NCBI GenBank assembly: GCA_025331125.1
Contig: JAOALB010000193.1
Location: 21,758-85,757, forward strand
Length of the DNA: 64,000 nucleotides
Direction: 5' to 3'
From: Mycogone perniciosa
Lineage: Eukaryota; Ascomycota; Sordariomycetes; Hypocreales; Hypocreaceae
Shown here: piece by piece, positions 1-11,367 of the stretch
How the letters are laid out: every line of letters starts with the position of its first letter
How positions within the stretch are numbered: position 1 is the stretch's first letter
Position numbers and translations under genes: made by a program
The notes under the pieces: generated by a model
The model's input: the letters and a program-made list of their open reading frames with translations, nothing else
The model's database searches: none
Told to the model about the DNA's origin: nothing

Positions 1-1474
1 AAACACGCGGCCTGCCCCTCTCCTCTATCAATATGATTTTCTGTGGAGGCTTCTATTACCAGTCGTAGTTTTCTGTACTACTCCGTGCTCCACCGGCCAG
101 CCTCTCTATGTGGACTTAGGCTGTGTTTCACCTTCAGCCAAGCTGTGATTGAGCAAATTGCTGCATTTTTTGCGGACGCACATACTCGTATGCCCTTCCC
201 GTCAATACTACTTCATACTACCTATAGTACTTCGTACTATTCAACAAGCTACATTTCTACACGACTCCCTCTGTCTCTCCCTGTCGACAAAATATGTCGT
301 CCTAGCCAGCGTGGGTGACAGCTTCTGGCTGGGGATGCTCGCAGCCTCGTTTGTTGGACGAGCATATGTAGTTACACTGCTTCGTATCACGACCACGCCT
401 CCAAGCTCAGTGGAGGCCTGCAGAATGTCTTGTGACGATCTGGCCTGATATTTTTTGGGGTGTGGATTAATATGAGTCGCATTGCAGGCCGTATCCCAAA
501 TGCCACTCAGGCTTGACGATTAACAGCCTTCGTAAATCTTGTTCATGACTAATAGACTTACTCTGACCGTCTCATTCCAACATATCATAAGTGCTCCGAA
601 TGCCTTGATATACACCAAGGCTTCATCACGAGCTCCACTGTGCCATTACATACAGCTGTCTCAACAAGGCTACCAACAACATCGACAGCAATGATGACCG
701 TCCCCGCCTCATGTCTCAACCTACCTGAGACATTTCACCCAACAGCACTTCATACGTGTTTTCCAACGTAAGCCATCCTATTTTCATCCGTCAGACAACA
801 TCTCTAGTATGCAGCTTTGCTGTCAGACTTCCTCTTGTTCCACAGAGTGTATATGTGCATCTTGAGGCGGGGGTTCCGCAGCTTCGGCTTCACAAACTCA
901 AATGAGATATATCTGATCCCAAATGTCTCGCTTGAGTTCAACGTAACCGAAGACAGCCGGCGTAGGACACCAGATAGCCTCACACTGTTTGACGAGGTCA
1001 TGCTGTCATGTTCCAGAAACCCCTCATCCTTCGTGGATGCTGTGATATGTGATTCTGCAATGCTGTGTTAAAGGTTAGAGTATTTAGTAGCGGGATCGTA
1101 GATTACTTTGTGAATGTGCGACCATGGATGCCTCAGCGAGTGACATTGCATGGAGAGGGGGAGGTTGAACAACAGAGTTCATGAACCTTGGAGTTCTCGG
1201 AGTCTACTATGAGCTGGGAAAACCTATTTGTGTGCCGTCGTGATTTTCTGACTGGCTCTCTGGGAGTTGGCCACGGAATGTCTCGTATTCAAACAGCCTC
1301 TGTCCAATGTTTCTGCGCCAAACACCGCCCAGGTCATGAAGCCCCCTGAGAACCGCTAATTTTGGACTGAATGTGGCATAGGCAATAGCAAAGCAAATGG
1401 TGTAAGATGATCCATTTTTTGATTCAATGGCAATTGTACACGATGTATCCCCCACCCCCTTCCATTCAAACCCC
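1..1474. other. Intergenic, no supported gene
   Basis: Short open frames occur on both strands, but none has a recognisable domain, convincing splice sites or a clean start. The last part should contain the 3' untranslated region of the minus-strand complex I gene that ends at 1475. I see nothing else that can be supported. Confidence 0.5.
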
Positions 1475-2278
1475 TCATTGCGAAGCCTCGGGAATGAAAG
1501 GCTTGCCGTCACCAGGCCCAATACGCACATCAGCAAAGATCTGCTTCGGCCGCAGCTCGACGGGGGTAACGTTGTTAGGCTGTTCGGGGATTTTCTTCTC
1601 GAGTTTCTGAAGGCATACAATTAGAAAGGTTGTACATCCTAGATGGCCATGGGATCGCCTTACCAGGTTATCATAAACACACTTGTTCAGTTTCCACTCA
1701 GCAGGACGGCATTGCCACAGCTGCTGATTTCGGTTGTCCAGACATTCCCAGTGCTTGCGGAACTCAGTCAAGCAGTGAGTGTTGATGTCCTTCAGCCTAG
1801 TTATCCAATCCAGTCAGCATGCGGGACTGATCCTCATTCAAGACATGCTCTCTGAGACGACTGAGAACCATCGGGATAGTGTTCACTCAAGGTCGGAGCA
1901 TTATGAGAGACGTAAATGTAGCAAAAACATACACGCTCTGAGCACAACGGGTGACCCTTCGCCCCTCCTTGAGACAGTCGAATTCTCCTCGGCCGGGGTT
2001 CTCGGTCTTGCACTGCATGTAATCATCGTTGTGGTCGCGGCATCGTGCGCCGATGAAGAAGGAGGCGGACAACAGGGGTGCGGAACTGGCGCCGATTTCT
2101 TTGACCTGTGGGATGTCCTCAGGAAGAGGTGTGGTGTCGATGAGCACCTGCTGGTTGAATCTGCTTGATGTCAGCTATGCTCCTTCAATATGTCACCAAT
2201 TCGTCTCCAAACAGGCCCAATTGCGTGGTCCATAGATCAAGGATGTAGGGGAACATACAGAGGCCGTCGGGTCGCCAT
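1475..2278 (-). CDS. nuo-20.8: NADH:ubiquinone oxidoreductase 20.8 kDa subunit (NDUFA8 family)
   Basis: Accessory subunit of mitochondrial respiratory complex I, located on the intermembrane-space face. Four exons read on the minus strand: 2278-2259, 2160-1933, 1796-1664 and 1606-1475, giving 170 residues. The first exon is only 20 bases (MATRRPL) with a GTATGT donor; its start was chosen because the spliced frame runs straight into the conserved PLPEDIPQV segment. All four CX9C motifs of a double CHCH protein are present: C-RDHNDDYMQ-C, C-LKEGRRVTR-C, C-LTEFRKHWE-C and C-RPAEWKLNK-C. These form disulphide-stapled helical hairpins in the family and are normally oxidised by the Mia40 pathway, so no cleavable presequence is expected and none is seen. 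It shares a 624-base divergent promoter with the nucleoporin gene. Identification is firm; only the tiny first exon would benefit from cDNA. Confidence 0.93.
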
Positions 2279-2902
2279 GGTGGTTGGATAGCAGGCTGCC
2301 CTGGGTGAAGCCTTGGGGTGTGTCGATGGAGCTGTGAGGTTATTCGAACTGCGGCTCAGAAAGTCTGTCGTTGGTGCTAGCCAATCACAGGCAGCCTGGG
2401 GGTCAGCGGGTTCAGCCTTGCTACTGGCCGGGCATCAACCGCATATTTGGACGCTTTATGAAGCCAATTCAGCCAGTTTGTTTTTCTGGGGTGATTACTT
2501 AAATTCTGAGACAACATTTAATTGAATTCGAATCGATTTTAATCCTGCCAAATGTCTCTGATAAATGCTGAACTTTTGATACAGCCCTCAGCGAGGGACC
2601 TTGTGATTGGTCAGCTCTTAGGACAAGGCTGGCGTGCGCGGTACCTGGGTACCTTGTCCCGAGCGCGATTGAGCTGCAATTTTGTAGCAAGACAACACAG
2701 CGGCCCAGAAAGAAAACACTGATCTTCACCCGAGCTTTTGGCAATACTACACGACCACTACGCATTCTCGAATTTTGGGGAATCATAGAGCTCTGCTGGA
2801 ACAGCTGGCGATCAAATTTATCCTTCCGCGAAGCTCCTCACATCGCTGGGCCGAACGAATCCTCAACATCTTCCTGGCCATCTCCAGGCCAGCCTCATCA
2901 CC
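2279..2902. promoter_or_regulatory. Divergent promoter, nuo-20.8 / nup57, with CCAAT boxes
   Basis: The interval lies between two divergent start codons. It has CCAAT pentamers at 2381-2385 and 2464-2468 on the plus strand and at 2606-2610 on the minus strand, consistent with binding by the HAP/CBC complex that commonly serves respiratory genes. A small direct repeat of GGTACC lies near 2640-2653. Functional assignment is inference from position and motif. Confidence 0.4.
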
Positions 2903-4033
2903 ATGTCGCTCTTCGGGCAGGCTAAGCCGCTTGCCACCGGAGGTCTCTTCGGCGCACCACAACCAACTCAACCGACTCAACAGGCCCAGGCGACGTCCTA
3001 TGCTTACAACCAGACTCTGGGTGCAGGCCAACAGGGGACCATGCTGGGCAACTCCCTGATGGCGCAACCACAACAAACACAGCAGGTTCCCACTCTGTCA
3101 CAGTCACAAGCCCAGCTTTCAAGCTCATTGTGGCAGCCGGGACAGGAGACTCCACGTAAGACTTGCTATCTCCTGCGCGCGGATGCTGTAGAACTAACCG
3201 TTTGGTGACTGTCAGACCAAAAACCTATACTCGAGCAGATGAAACTCGTGACCGAAAAATGGGATCCAGCGAATCCTAGCTGTGTCTTCAAGCATTACTT
3301 CTACAATAAAGTCGACGAAGCCCACATCCCCTTCTACAAGCCGCAGCCACACGAAGACCCCCGCGAGTGGGAAGAAGCTCTCCAGAACAAGCCCGCCCCA
3401 GGTTTCATGCCCGTACTGTGCGCTGGCTACACCGGCGTCGCAGACCGACTCAAGACGCAGAAAAGGGCTATTGCCGAATTCAACACGCGGCTGCACCAGA
3501 TCAATGGCTGCCTCGACGCACTCCTGCAGCGACACGAGCTGGAGACTGAGACGAGGGCTTTGGCAGCTCGGAGGCGCCAGACGATGATCAGCAATCGCTG
3601 CCTGGCATTGGCTGCGCGAGTGCAGATTCTAAGGAACAGGGGATATGCGCTTAGTGGTGATGAGGATGACCTCAAAAGCAGGCTGCAGACTTTGGAGCGA
3701 GACGTGCAGGACCCGGCCGTAGGGGCCAGGGAAGAGGAGCTTTGGAGCAGATTGATTGTCCTTAGGGGATACTCTGAACGACTGAATAAGGAGATGGATA
3801 AGCCGGCTGGGGTAGATGGTGAGGGATTGGATGAGGAGACCCAAGCCAGGGCGAAGAGGGTAAGTGATGCCTTAGGGAACCATTGCTCTGCGAGGTGAAG
3901 ACTAACACAATGAACCTAGGTTCTGGAGGACTACGAGAAGCAGCTTCAGCATTTGAAGAAGGAGCTGGAGGCACTAAGTGTGGACTATCAGGAATGGGAG
4001 AAGAGCAGAAGCCCACACTCAAGGTCCAGGTAG
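2903..4033 (+). CDS. nup57: Nucleoporin Nup57/Nup54
   Basis: Central-channel nucleoporin of the Nsp1-Nup49-Nup57 (p62-p58-p54) subcomplex. Exons are 2903-3155, 3216-3859 and 3920-4033, giving 336 residues. The N-terminus is a short Gln/Ser/Thr-rich FG segment starting MSLFGQAKP with GGLFGAP. From about residue 95 (PILEQMKLVTEKWDPANPSC) it enters the conserved Nup54 alpha/beta and coiled-coil region, including the typical FKHYFYN and the WEEAL..KP-PGFMPVLC segments, then long helices rich in E, R, L and K to the C-terminus (ending HSRSR). The FG region is much shorter than in yeast Nup57, which is usual for filamentous fungi. Introns have GTAAG/GTAAGT donors and CAG/TAG acceptors and the frame closes at each junction. 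Confidence 0.92.
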
Positions 4034-4570
4034 ACGGATAGTCATTGAGGTTACTCGGAAGCGGGTAACGGGAGTTCCAGGGAAATTGCTGTCTTTGAAT
4101 GTTTGCCAGATTGAAGGGGTAATTTTGGTCAACGGCCATGGGTGATAGAAGGCTCTTCGGACCAAATATGTCGTACCGAAGAAAAGCGGAATTGAGCACA
4201 GTCGAGGCGCAAACATTGCACGAATTTCCCAAACTCTCAAGGCGTCCTTGCTAGTCTTGATATACCAAATGTCCAATTGTTGTCGGATGTTCGACTTGAT
4301 GTATGCAGATTTCCCAGAGTCATGTCTATGGTCATGTCTTCATATCGTCTAAAGCATGATTTTTCTGCCCCCCTTTTCGTGCCACCACTCCTGCAGTATT
4401 CTTCTATCGTACAACAACAAGAACGACGTCTCTCATGATCTTGTATCTCTCTCGATAATACAGTTATTATAGCGGTATGAACTATTTGCATTCGAAATTG
4501 CACCATTTAGGCTGAAATGCTCTGCCGCTGGTATCGTGTGGGCAATAGCGCGAATGGCGCGCCGGACTGC
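4034..4570. other. Convergent 3' intergenic region
   Basis: Lies between the ends of nup57 (+) and tom5 (-) and should hold both 3' untranslated regions. The antisense frames here are not convincing genes. Nothing else is seen. Confidence 0.5.
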
Positions 4571-4857
4571 TTAGAAGATTCGGCTGATCATATCGATGGC
4601 AAACGGGGCTTTGGAATCGGTCAGCACGCTTCATCGCATATGGCAGAGAGTGAATTCTCGAGCAGACGCACAGAGATACAGCATGAAAGCTGTCGCAGCC
4701 ACCTGCTGAGCGGTGAAGGTGGCCTCGGCCTCCATGGCGCGGATCTCCTCAGGAGACTGTTGCGGGGGCGCAACTGTAGCGGCTCGTCAGCATTGCATTC
4801 GCTATTACCCAACAGATAGCACAGGACTGGGCAAAGACACATACATCCTCCAAACAT
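4571..4857 (-). CDS. tom5: Mitochondrial import receptor subunit Tom5 (50 aa, three exons)
   Basis: Small tail-anchored subunit of the TOM40 outer-membrane translocase, which helps pass preproteins from the receptors to the Tom40 channel. Exons on the minus strand are 4857-4845 (13 bases), 4773-4672 and 4608-4571. Splicing uses a GTATGT donor with CTACAG acceptor, then a GTGCGT donor with CCAAAG acceptor. The protein has 50 residues: it starts MFGGFAPPQQSPEEIRAMEA, has a short acidic cytosolic helix, then a hydrophobic segment around AATAFMLYL, and ends SPFAIDMISRIF. The MFGGF start, the ATFT segment and the SPFAID end are family hallmarks known from fungal Tom5. The single exons are too short for routine frame scanning, so the gene is easily missed. 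It is convergent with nup57 and divergent from gcv2. Confidence 0.9.
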
Positions 4858-5546
4858 TGTGATAACGGGATTTGTGATGATGTTTGTTGCAAGTTGGAGA
4901 TAGCTGGGCAGTTACGTAAAAATGAGGGCGACTTCGGCGGTCTGGAAGACTCTGATGCTATCACGAGACAGACGAGGCGGGAAAAGACGTCAGATGGAAA
5001 AATTCGGAATTGGCGCCTTTAGGTAACAAGAACGTAAGTAACCGCTCAGTATCGGTCCACGGGGCCCCGATATCGTCTGGGCCTGCAAGGGCCTGCAATG
5101 ATCTGGCCTACCAGATTGCAAGATAGCCGCCATTTAGGCCATTTAGAGCCAACTACAGTGCCTTATCGCGCCCCGAGCCATATCCCTGGCCTAGCCGGAC
5201 CGCCGTCGACACACATCTGCACGGAAGGCGCAACGATCGTGGAGAAATCCTTTGATTGCTACCCGTTGCTCTTCTTCTTCTTCTTTTCCCTCTTTTCCCT
5301 CCTCCTCCTTCTCTCCTCCACCCCCTCAATTGGATTGTCGCAGACCAGCTCATACAGAAGACAAGTGTTTCGGTCTTCGCAGCCCGTGCCGGAAGAGTCT
5401 CTCTCGGCGCATGTGGTTTCTTGCGGGCCCCACGACTATCGTCTGAGTGAGATCACAAATCTTTATTATCCGAATCCCTTATCTCTTCGCACCGGCGGAG
5501 AGAAAAAAAATACGACAGTCACACAAACAAACAAACCTGTTGGACC
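4858..5546. promoter_or_regulatory. Divergent promoter, tom5 / gcv2, with pyrimidine tract
   Basis: A strongly pyrimidine-rich block on the plus strand (about 5262-5330, CTTCTTCTTCTTTT then TCCTCCTCC runs) lies about 220-285 bases before the gcv2 start. CT-rich blocks near transcription starts are common in filamentous fungi. An ACAAACAAACAAAC run (about 5523-5536) sits just before the ATG and is likely unstructured leader. Confidence 0.4.
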
Positions 5547-8500
5547 ATGGCCTCGAGGCTGGTTCTCTCACGGGGGGCTTCCCTTCGCCCTTCTGCTACG
5601 CTTGCAAGAGTTTGCGTTCGCGGAGCTCTCTCCATCAGGAGCCTCTCCCATACAGCCAAGGTCTTTGCCGAGGCCCACGATAATACCGGTCGCCTGCTAC
5701 ACAATGACCCGACCTATGTTGAAATGAAGAAGATCCGTGCTGAGCACAAGCAGCCATGGAAGGACTTCAGCAAACGCCACATTGGTCCCCGCGACGATGA
5801 CATCCAAGAGATGCTCAAGGTGCTCGGCCCCGGTGCTGAGACGTTGGATGGCTTTGTCTCCCAGGTCATTCCGGCCGATGTCATGGCCCCCCCTGAGAAG
5901 ACCATCCAGGCACGAGTGTTCAGCGAGTCTGGAGTTGCAAAGGCCTTCAAGGCCATGAATGCCCACAACGAAATCCGGACGTGGATGAACGGAGGCGGCT
6001 ACTACCCCGTCGAGATCCCGACAGTTATCAAGCGAAACATTTTCGAGAACCCTGCCTGGTACACAAGCTACACCCCTTACCAACCTGAAATCAGCCAGGG
6101 CCGCTTGGAGTCTCTGTTGAACTTCCAAACCATGGTGTCGGACCTGACTGGGCTTCCGGTCGCCAATGCCAGTCTGCTTGACGAGGGAACGGCGGCCGCT
6201 GAAGCCATGACCATGTCCTTGAACAGTGTTTCAACTGGTAGGCAAAAGAGGCCCGGCAAGACATACATCGTGTCTCACCTGGTGCATGACGCCACTATCC
6301 GGGTCATGAATGGTCGTGCCGAGGGCTTTGGCATCCGGGTTCAAGTTATGGATCTGTCGGCCCCAGATGGCCACAAGAAAATCCAGAATCTCGGCGACGA
6401 CTTGATTGGTGTCATGGTACAGTACCCAGACACGAACGGAGGCGTCGTAAATTTCCGGGAGCTTGCCGATGTTGCCCACAAGCAGGGCACGTTGCTGAGT
6501 GCCGCCACTGACCTCTCCAACCTGACCATTCTTACCCCACCCGGAGAATGGGGCGCTGATATTGCATTCGGTAATGCCCAGAGATTTGGTGTCCCCTTGG
6601 GCTTTGGTGGTCCTCATGCGGCCTTCATGTCTGTCAAGGAGGCGAGCAAGAGACGCCTTCCTGGCCGATTGGTTGGTGTGTCCAAGGATCGACGGGGAGG
6701 ACGCGCTCTTCGCTTGGCCCTGCAGACTCGAGAGCAGCATATCCGAAGAGAGAAGGCCACGAGCAATGTCTGCACTGCGCAGGCTCTCTTGGCGAACATG
6801 TCTGCCATGTATGCCATCTACCACGGCCCCGGCCAGCTCAGGGAGATGGCTATTAACAACCTCCGCCATGCCCGTATGATCCAAGCGGCCGCTCAACACT
6901 ACGGCTTGAAGGTATCCACATCTTCCGTTGATTCTGCTGGCAAGGTTCTGTCTGATACTGTTGCCCTTTACTTTGACGAACCCGTCGTCTGCCGCGCCCT
7001 TCGACGAGAGTTGACGGAGCAGGGAATTAGCAGTGGCAAGTCTTGGTCCCCTAACGAGCTTGTTTTGGCTGTTCCATCAACCTTCACTCTCAGCATTTTT
7101 ATGCGTGTCGTCAAGGCGTTCCAATCGGTTGCCTACAAGAACCACAGTGACGCAGACCTCGATGTTGCTTCCAAGTGCTGGAAGGAGGGCTTCAAGCAGT
7201 CTTCCGAGGAAATCCTGCAAAGCCTCCCCGATTCCGTCCGACGAGAGTCCAAGTTTTTGACACACCCGGTCTTCAATTCTCACCACAGTGAGACGGAGAT
7301 GCTGCGCTACATGCACCATCTCCAGTCCAAGGATCTGTCCCTGGTTCACTCCATGATTCCCCTGGGATCTTGCACGATGAAGCTCAATGGTACTACTCAG
7401 ATGGAGCTCATTGGCAGTGACAATACCGCCAACATTCACCCCCATGCCCCCTTTAGCGCCGTTAAGGGATACCAGAGACTCTTCAACGCCACCTCTGCCC
7501 AGCTCGCCGCATTGACAGGTATGGATGCCTGTTCGCTGCAGCCCAACTCTGGTGCTCAGGGTGAGTTCGCTGGTCTGCGAGCCATCCGCAAGTACCATGA
7601 GCAGCAACCCGGCGCGAAGCGAGACATCTGCTTGATTCCTGTGTCCGCACACGGTACCAACCCTGCTTCGGCGGCTATGGCCGGCATGCGCACCGTCCCA
7701 ATCAAGTGTGATACTGCCACTGGTAACCTTGACTTGGAGGATCTCGAAGCCAAGTGCAAGAAGCACGCTTCCGAGCTTGGAGCCATCATGATCACATATC
7801 CTAGCACCTATGGTGTCTTTGAGCCTCATGTCCGCAAGGTTTGCGATCTTGTTCATCAATACGGTGGCCTCGTCTATATGGACGGCGCGAACATGAATGC
7901 TCAGATTGGACTCACCTCGCCGGGAGCAATTGGTGCCGATGTCTGCCATTTGAACCTTCACAAGACCTTCTGTATCCCTCACGGTGGCGGTGGTCCAGGA
8001 ATTGGACCCATTTGTGTCAAGGAGTTCCTTGCTCCTTATCTCCCACACAAGAGCACCCAGACGCCGGTATCGAGTGCTGGCTTCGGCAGTGCTAGCATCG
8101 TCCCTATCAGCTGGGCATATATCTCCACCATGGGTAAGTGACTTTGGCATCGTATAATTGGTGAGTTTAGTAATAATTACTAACATTCGTTTACAGGTGA
8201 TGAGGGACTTCGCAAGGCTACTACGGTTGCTCTTCTTAACGCCAACTACATCCTGACCCGCCTCAAGGACCACTACCCGATTCTCTATACCAACGAGAAC
8301 GGACGATGCGCTCATGAGTTCATCGTCGACGCCCGGCCATTCCAGAAGACCGCTGGCGTTGAGGCCATCGATATTGCTAAGCGGTTGCAGGACTATGGCT
8401 TCCATGCACCCACCATGAGCTGGCCTGTGCCTAACACGCTCATGATTGAGCCTACGGAGAGTGAGAGTAAGGAGGAGCTCGACCGTTTCATCGACGCCTT

Positions 8501-8823
8501 GATCAGCATCCGCGAGGAGATTCGGGAGATTGAGGAGGGCAAGCAGCCCCGCGAGGGCAATGTGCTCAAGAATGCCCCCCACCCTCAGACTGATGTGATT
8601 GTGGGCCAGTGGGAGCGACCCTACTCGCGAGAGAAGGCGGCCTACCCGCTGCCATATCTCTTGGAGAAGAAGTTCTGGCCATCTGTTGCACGTGTGGATG
8701 ATGGTAAGTTCACTTCGTTTTGTATATCTCGAGACATTTTGGCTGATTGATGTTGTAGCTTTCGGAGACACCAACCTCTTCTGCACCTGCCCACCTGTTG
8801 AGGACACCACTGGATCTGCTTAG
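5547..8823 (+). CDS. gcv2: Glycine dehydrogenase (decarboxylating), P-protein, mitochondrial
   Basis: Pyridoxal-phosphate enzyme of the mitochondrial glycine cleavage system: it decarboxylates glycine and passes the aminomethyl group to lipoyl H-protein, feeding one-carbon metabolism. Exons are 5547-8133, 8197-8703 and 8759-8823, giving 1052 residues, normal for the homodimeric-type P-protein. The N-terminus is Arg/Ser-rich without acids (MASRLVLSRGASLRPSATLA), a typical matrix presequence. The mature part starts near WKDFSKRHIGPRDDDI. The second half contains HGTNPASAAM and the cofactor site LHKTFCIPHGGGGPG, where Lys806 is the expected Schiff-base lysine. The ATG at 5547 is the only start in this frame giving a presequence. 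Both introns sit near the 3' end; retention of the first gives an almost immediate TGA. Confidence 0.96.
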
Positions 8824-9379
8824 ATTCCATCACCTTGAAGAGGCTGCGGTCTATCACGAAGTTCGGCGTCCATATTTGGGATCAACAACCCAAAAAAATT
8901 GCATTGATGGGGTATTAGACTAAAGAGGGAGTCCTTCACAGGGCTACCAACCGTGTGTTTTTATCTTGGTTGATGTTTGTCTTTTCGGGATTTCTTTGTT
9001 CTTTATTTCAAAACTCACAGGAGAAAAGGTGATGGCGAACATTTCAACATGGCTACTTGGCGTCAAGCGAAACCGGCTGCTTGGGGATAAAAGCGCCAGC
9101 TCATCTCAACATTGGGAAAAGAGAAAAGGATTTTATATATAGCGAGTTCTGGATGGGTTATTCTTTTTTTTTCAACTACTGTCTTAACGACTTATGCGGC
9201 GCCATCTATGAAGAAGGATGGCAGATAAAATTTCAACAACTGCATATCTGAGGACCCGCTGGTCCATCATGAGCTTTTTACATGTCCCTCCGTTATCGTC
9301 GTAGATGTGACATATATATTCCGCATCTATATACCGGTTTGATATTTTTTTTTATATCCACATTGACTATTCCTCATCA
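8824..9379. other. Convergent 3' intergenic region
   Basis: AT-rich sequence between gcv2 (+) and sqt1 (-), with several T-runs and TATATA stretches expected in fungal 3' untranslated regions and poly(A) signals. No gene is supported. Confidence 0.5.
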
Positions 9380-10849
9380 TCACGCCTCAAATACCAAGGC
9401 CACACCATCATCTCCAGCCGTCACTACCCTCTCGCCCGTTTGCCCCTGAACAAAGCCCAGAACACCACCGCCCTCACCATCACCCCTATGACCCTTCCAT
9501 TCCTTCTGCAGCCCTGAATCTCCTCCCGCGCTTCCACCAGTGGCTCTTAGATCCCATCTTCGCACCACACCGTCCATGCCGCAGCTCGTAAGAAGCCATG
9601 TGTTGGGCACAAACTCGACCTTGACGACGGAGTGGTCCTCGTGCGCGCCGACGAGGGTCTTGCGCACGGCGAAGCGTTGAGCTGCGTCATATATGGCAAT
9701 GGAGCCGTCGACAGATCCGGCGGCGAGGAGAGTGGTTGGCGGGCTGGTGGATGTCACTGCGACGGCGAGGGTTTCGATGCTATCGGACTGGCCGTGCAGG
9801 GAAGCGAGGATTTGTCCGCCGGTGCTGGGGTCAGCGGCAGATTTGCCGCCGCGGCCGCGGGCCTGGGGTTTGGACTGCGTGGCGGAGGGGGTGAGGCGTG
9901 GGAGCGAGACGATTTTGATGGCGCCGCCTGCGCCGCCGGTTGCGACGAAGGCGCCCTTGGGGTCGACGGCGATGGAGTAGAGACCGCCTTCGACTTCGAA
10001 GCGCTGGTCTTGGCCTGTTAGGGACACGGCTGTCATGCCGTTGTCACCGACGATGCCCTGGGCTGCGGCGAGGCCCCAGACGTCCCAGACGTATAGACTG
10101 CTGTCTTCGGAGACGGTGACGAGGAGTTGGCCGTCTGGTGTCCATGCGCCGGCGGTGCAGGACGCGGTATGTAGGAAGTAAGACTGGACGATCTGGAGGG
10201 GATTGGAGGAATCGGAGGGGTCGATGGTGTAGACCCAGACGGAGCCGTCGTTGGCGCCGAGAGCGATGGTGTTGGGATTCGAGGGGGGGGGACAGGCTGC
10301 GATCCAGTTGACTTCTTCCACCTCTTGGGCTTCTCCGAGGAGAGTCATTTTGATGCCCTCGGAGGGCCGGACGTCGGCTTTCCAGGCCTGGATCTTTCCA
10401 TCTAGGCCGCCGCTGACGAGAACCTCTCCTCGAGGGAGGGACCAGGCCAGGGTGTTGATGGAATCCTTGTGGCCTTCGAGGGAGAACAGGCTCTGGAGCT
10501 GTGTGGTCTGGGGCGGCTCAGCAGAAGGGTCGCTGGCGTAGCTCTGAGGCAGAACAGGGCGCGACTGAGCGGAGGAGGTGTCGAAGAGCCAGCCCGCGCC
10601 AGGGGCATCGTCCTCCTGGCCGGCAGAGCCACCGACGGCGATGAGAGAAGAGTGGACGGGGTGCTGCGCGATGGTGAAGAGGGAGTCTTGGGGCAGGTCG
10701 AAGAAGGCGATGGAGTCGTTTTGGAGGATGAGCTCTTCGTTGTCCGAGTCCATGGCGAGATCGTCATCGTCGAGGACTTCTTCGGCGGCATCATCGGCGT
10801 TGAGGAGATCTTCGTCCATCTCTTCTTCGGGGCGGTTGGAGGAGGACAT
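9380..10849 (-). CDS. sqt1: Ribosome assembly protein Sqt1 (WD40, AAMP family)
   Basis: Dedicated chaperone that binds newly made ribosomal protein uL16 (Rpl10) and helps load it on the 60S subunit. It is intronless, 489 residues. The first 40 residues are very acidic (EEEMDEDLL, VLDDDDLAMDSDNEE), followed by a beta-propeller of WD-type repeats: for example FSLEGHKDSINTLAW..GEVLVSGGLDGKIQAWKAD from about residue 123, SYFLHTASCTAGAWTPDGQLLVTVSEDSSLYVWD, SIAVDPKGAFVATGGAGGAIKIV, LLAAGSVDGSIAIYD and LLTSCGMDGVVRRWDLR. The acidic N-terminus and propeller match Sqt1 and human AAMP. Gly-rich low-complexity loops (GRGGK, GGSAGGDSG, GDGEGGGV) occur in the later blades. WD proteins are hard to tell apart by eye, but the acidic start and length support this call. 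Confidence 0.82.
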   Translation of the reverse strand: MSSSNRPEEEMDEDLLNADDAAEEVLDDDDLAMDSDNEELILQNDSIAFFDLPQDSLFTIAQHPVHSSLIAVGGSAGQEDDAPGAGWLFDTSSAQSRPVLPQSYASDPSAEPPQTTQLQSLFSLEGHKDSINTLAWSLPRGEVLVSGGLDGKIQAWKADVRPSEGIKMTLLGEAQEVEEVNWIAACPPPSNPNTIALGANDGSVWVYTIDPSDSSNPLQIVQSYFLHTASCTAGAWTPDGQLLVTVSEDSSLYVWDVWGLAAAQGIVGDNGMTAVSLTGQDQRFEVEGGLYSIAVDPKGAFVATGGAGGAIKIVSLPRLTPSATQSKPQARGRGGKSAADPSTGGQILASLHGQSDSIETLAVAVTSTSPPTTLLAAGSVDGSIAIYDAAQRFAVRKTLVGAHEDHSVVKVEFVPNTWLLTSCGMDGVVRRWDLRATGGSAGGDSGLQKEWKGHRGDGEGGGVLGFVQGQTGERVVTAGDDGVALVFEA

Positions 10850-11367
10850 TGTGAGAAATATCTGCGAGGTTGAAGCTGAAGTTGATAGGAGGGGAGAATA
10901 AAGAATATTGCTCCAAGCAGCTTTTTAATTTTTGCGACCAGACGTCACTTGTTTGTTGCTTGATAAGCAGAATCTTTTATATCTTGGTGGGATGTTTTTC
11001 AACCCCACCCCCACCATACTATGACGGAGCACTAATACGGAGTACTGGTACTACCTACTAATAGAGGACTACGGAGTACTAACAGGAGGATCGCCATCTG
11101 AATTCTTCCTGTTATTGCTTCTGTTAGATATTTGTTTCCAAGTTCTAGCCCGTAATAATTATCACTCAAGTCGCATTCATCGATTCTATAGTATAAAGTA
11201 ACTATTTAGAACACGCTCGCTCTGCCCCTTTGCGAGCGATCAAGTGCATAAAGACAGACCATTAGAGCACAAGCTCAAGCGCCGATATCCCTGTGATGCC
11301 TTCAAATCCTGTCTGAAACGCCCGGCTATTTCGCATTAAGATGTTAAATTCCCTTTCAGAATTGCGC
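10850..11367. promoter_or_regulatory. sqt1 promoter / spp1 3' region with two TACGGAGTA copies
   Basis: Both flanking genes read leftward, so this is the promoter of sqt1 and the 3' flank of spp1. It holds two exact TACGGAGTA copies at 11036-11044 and 11070-11078, part of the dispersed motif described in the findings. Confidence 0.45.

Noticed and set aside
149..1071. Short frames at the window start
   Set aside because: No domain, no splice support and overlapping frames on both strands.
7077..8810. 577-codon frame antisense to gcv2
   Set aside because: It is the complement of the strongly conserved P-protein exons, and its translation has no domain; GC-rich coding DNA often leaves such shadows.
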